Shown one piece after another: positions 32,343-34,599 of a stretch of DNA of 34,599 bases. The DNA is from Rhizobiaceae bacterium (GTDB taxonomy: Bacteria > Pseudomonadota > Alphaproteobacteria > Rhizobiales > Rhizobiaceae): the NCBI GenBank assembly GCA_019635715.1, contig JAHBYY010000049.1, forward strand, positions 1 through 34,599, written 5' to 3'. Position 1 is the stretch's first letter. Every line of letters begins with the position of its first letter. A model generated the notes under the pieces. The model saw only the letters and a program-made list of their open reading frames with translations, had not been told where the DNA came from and ran no database searches. The translations under genes were made by a program, and so were the position numbers.

Positions 32343-32933
32343 TCAGCTTGCGCAGTGGTTGCGGATGCGCACGCGCTTCCAGCCTTCGGAGCCCTCGCTG
32401 ACCAGCACCCGCCTCGCCACCGTCTGATAGGACGGCGCCACGTCGATGACCCGCTTCTGTGCCGGCTGGATCACCACCTGCTCGGTCTGGTAGGCATATT
32501 CGGCCGGGATGACGATCCGCCGCTTGTAGGCCTGGCGCACCACGACCTGCTCGGCGACCTGCTCGTAGCGCGCCTTGGTCCTGACCTTGCACAGCACCTT
32601 GCGGCCGTCGATCCAGCGCCACTCCCACGAATAGCCGCCATCCGACACCTTGACGGTGCGATAGCGTGTCTCGACGCGCGCCGGCACGTGCTCGTAGCTG
32701 TAGCTCTCGCCTCGCACCAGAACCTTGCGCTTCTGGGTGCCGTAGATGGCGGGCGTCGTCTCGACGTGCCGGTAGCCGGGATTGACCAGCACGTTCTCAT
32801 ACACGGTGTCGTAGACCGGCGCGGTCCGGTAGCGTTCGTAGCACTCCACCGGAGTGCCGCCGGAGGCGGCGGGAGAGAGGGCGGCAAGCAGGACGGATCC
32901 TGCGGCCGCGATCGACGCGAACCTGAACTTCAT
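32343..32933 (-). CDS. Exported protein made of 23-residue repeats
   Basis: I do not recognise this 196-aa protein. It has a signal peptide (residues 1-24). The mature part is an internal duplication: units of exactly 23 residues start at Tyr41, Tyr64, Tyr123 and Tyr146, each of the form Yxxxxxx[VI][LV]V...P(A/S), so the two halves are 82 residues apart. Each half ends in a shorter unit with YRTVKV or YQTV, then S[DE]G, Trp and Cys (Cys115 and Cys194). The protein is very rich in Tyr, Val, Arg and Lys and should be strongly basic, with a beta-strand periodicity. A third cysteine is Cys31. ATG 32933 gives the signal peptide; an upstream in-frame ATG is less likely. Confidence 0.72.
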   Translation of the reverse strand: MKFRFASIAAAGSVLLAALSPAASGGTPVECYERYRTAPVYDTVYENVLVNPGYRHVETTPAIYGTQKRKVLVRGESYSYEHVPARVETRYRTVKVSDGGYSWEWRWIDGRKVLCKVRTKARYEQVAEQVVVRQAYKRRIVIPAEYAYQTEQVVIQPAQKRVIDVAPSYQTVARRVLVSEGSEGWKRVRIRNHCAS

Positions 32934-33055
32934 GAGACAAACCCCACACGCAACGCCGCACCTCACTTCACCTTATCGAAGTCGCGGCGCGCGAAAAGCC
33001 GGAATCTTAATGAATGTTAACGGGCAAGGTTACTGTCAGGGCGCGCGCCGGCGGC

Positions 33056-33086
33056 CTTGCACAGACTGGAGGCGGCATCCTATCTA
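33056..33086 (+). promoter_or_regulatory. RpoH (sigma-32)-type promoter of clpP
   Basis: CTTGCA (33056-33061) and CCTATCTA (33079-33086) are 17 bp apart, resembling the CTTG plus CCTAT-type boxes of alphaproteobacterial heat-shock promoters. Transcription would start near 33093, leaving a leader of about 65 nt before clpP. clpP is a known heat-shock gene in this group, which supports the call. Confidence 0.55.
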
Positions 33087-33156
33087 CGGCAAATACGCCT
33101 GAACTCCATGATTCCCGCGCCAGAGGCCCGGAATCCGCATCGCGCAAAGGGACGAG

Positions 33157-33789
33157 ATGAACAACCCAGTCGAAACCTACATGAACCTCGTCCCGATGGT
33201 GGTGGAGCAGACCAACCGCGGCGAGCGTGCCTACGACATCTTCTCGCGCCTGCTCAAGGAGCGCATCATCTTCATCACCGGCCCGGTGGAAGACGGCATG
33301 GCGACGCTGGTCTGCGCCCAGCTCCTGTTCCTCGAAGCCGAGAACCCGAAGAAGGAGATCAGCCTCTACATCAATTCGCCGGGCGGCGTCGTCACCAGCG
33401 GCATGGCGATCTACGACACCATGCAGTTCATCAAGCCGGCCGTGTCGACGCTGTGCATCGGCCAGGCGGCGTCGATGGGGTCGCTGCTTTTGTGCGCCGG
33501 CCACAAGGATATGCGCTTCGCCACGCCGAACGCCCGCATCATGGTCCATCAGCCGTCCGGCGGCTTTTCCGGCCAGGCGTCCGACATCGAGCGCCATGCC
33601 CAGGACATCATCAAGCTGAAGCGCCGCCTGAACGAGGTCTACGTCAAGCACACCGGCAAGGACTATGAGATGATCGAGCGGACGCTCGACCGCGACCACT
33701 TCATGACCTCCGACGAGGCCAAGGAGTTCGGCCTGATCGACAAGGTCATCTCGTCGCGCGAGGCCATCGAGGGCGCGGGCGCCGCTTGA
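33157..33789 (+). CDS. clpP: ATP-dependent Clp protease proteolytic subunit
   Basis: A tetradecameric serine peptidase that degrades proteins unfolded by ClpX or ClpA in the cytoplasm. The 210-aa protein has the full catalytic triad: Ser106 (GQAASMGS), His131 (MVHQPSGG) and Asp180 (LDRDHFM). INSPGG (oxyanion region) and the hydrophobic handle sequence ([17 protein letters not shown]) are intact. The N-terminus [24 protein letters not shown] matches the propeptide and axial-loop region of alphaproteobacterial ClpP. AAGGGACGAG precedes the ATG. clpX follows 297 bp later on the same strand. Confidence 0.98.
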   Translation: MNNPVETYMNLVPMVVEQTNRGERAYDIFSRLLKERIIFITGPVEDGMATLVCAQLLFLEAENPKKEISLYINSPGGVVTSGMAIYDTMQFIKPAVSTLCIGQAASMGSLLLCAGHKDMRFATPNARIMVHQPSGGFSGQASDIERHAQDIIKLKRRLNEVYVKHTGKDYEMIERTLDRDHFMTSDEAKEFGLIDKVISSREAIEGAGAA

Positions 33790-34086
33790 CGAAGGCGTCG
33801 CCCATTTCGCTGCCCTCGCGGGGTTTTGACCGCGGCACGGTTTTTTCCGGAGGCGGACCTGTTCCCTCGACGGGTGGCGCTGCCTACGTTAAGCCTATGT
33901 TGATCTGCGGCGGCTTACCTTTCGCAGGTGGTTCGCCATGGAGCCCGGCTGCGTTTCCTGCATTGTTCGGTGTACGCAAGGATGCTCGCCCGGCTAAAGC
34001 GCTGGCGTTGGCGTCCATGCGCGGCTAAGGATTGAACGGATCGCCCGGCGCGCCGGCGGTTGCGTACTGAAAGGACTTGGACAACG
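33790..34086 (+). other. clpP-clpX intergenic region
   Basis: I see no convincing gene in these 297 bases. A weak hairpin ACCG-CGGCA-CGGT followed by TTTTT (33829-33846) could cause partial termination after clpP. TTGATC near 33900 may be part of a clpX promoter, but no clear -10 box follows. AAGGA at about 34070 serves as the clpX ribosome site. Confidence 0.35.

Positions 34087-34599
<513 letters not shown>

Noticed and set aside
33786-34028. 80-codon frame between clpP and clpX
   Set aside because: It starts at a TTG overlapping the clpP end, lacks a ribosome site and has low-complexity Pro/Gly/Ala composition.

Overview
The window looks like a chromosomal segment of an alphaproteobacterium of the order Hyphomicrobiales, most likely Phyllobacteriaceae or Rhizobiaceae (Mesorhizobium-like). 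The evidence is the high GC content, DUF2842 and 4-fold beta flower proteins, a CtaA of the alphaproteobacterial COX15 type, and a gene order around argC, speB, rpsI, rplM, paaI, an enoyl-CoA hydratase, a CoA-binding protein and metY that I recall from rhizobial genomes. There is no prophage, CRISPR array, rRNA operon or intact insertion sequence.

1-5.2 kb (minus strand): two secreted RTX proteases in tandem, a serralysin-type metalloprotease and then a subtilisin-type serine protease that runs off the left edge. Their catalytic domains are unrelated, but both carry the same C-terminal repeat module and look like type I secretion substrates. A terminator-like hairpin separates them, and two evenly spaced inverted repeats precede the serralysin.

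5.4-14.9 kb: tRNA-Pro(GGG) followed by a surface-polysaccharide locus. One arm (minus) encodes an OPX lipoprotein, a GT4 glycosyltransferase, a polyprenyl-phosphate sugar transferase and an O-antigen ligase/polymerase. The divergent arm (plus) encodes a Wzc/ExoP-like co-polymerase whose kinase domain has lost its P-loop lysine. A CelD-like acetyltransferase and a polysaccharide deacetylase follow.

14.9-19.2 kb: housekeeping genes: a DUF2842 protein, heme A synthase (ctaA), an APH(6)/hydroxyurea-type kinase coupled to argC, and an agmatinase-family ureohydrolase.

19.3-22.8 kb: an accessory stretch between speB and rpsI: a periplasmic glycerophosphodiester phosphodiesterase, a membrane acyltransferase and a TumE-type toxin with a winged-helix antitoxin. 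The toxin-antitoxin pair sits between two near-identical 32-bp terminator sequences, one being the rpsI terminator and the other forming the last codons of the acyltransferase gene. This is the most unusual architecture in the window.

22.8-28.6 kb: the rplM-rpsI operon with a clear promoter and leader hairpin, paaI thioesterase plus a 4-fold beta flower protein, then an ECHDC3-like hydratase, a VOC protein and a CoA-binding protein with overlapping stop/start codons, followed by metY and a cupin.

28.6-34.6 kb: a cysteine-rich exported protein of unknown function, a cytochrome P450, a 69-bp imperfect palindrome, a sarcosine-oxidase-like FAD enzyme, an exported protein built from 23-residue repeats, clpP with a heat-shock-type promoter, and the start of clpX.
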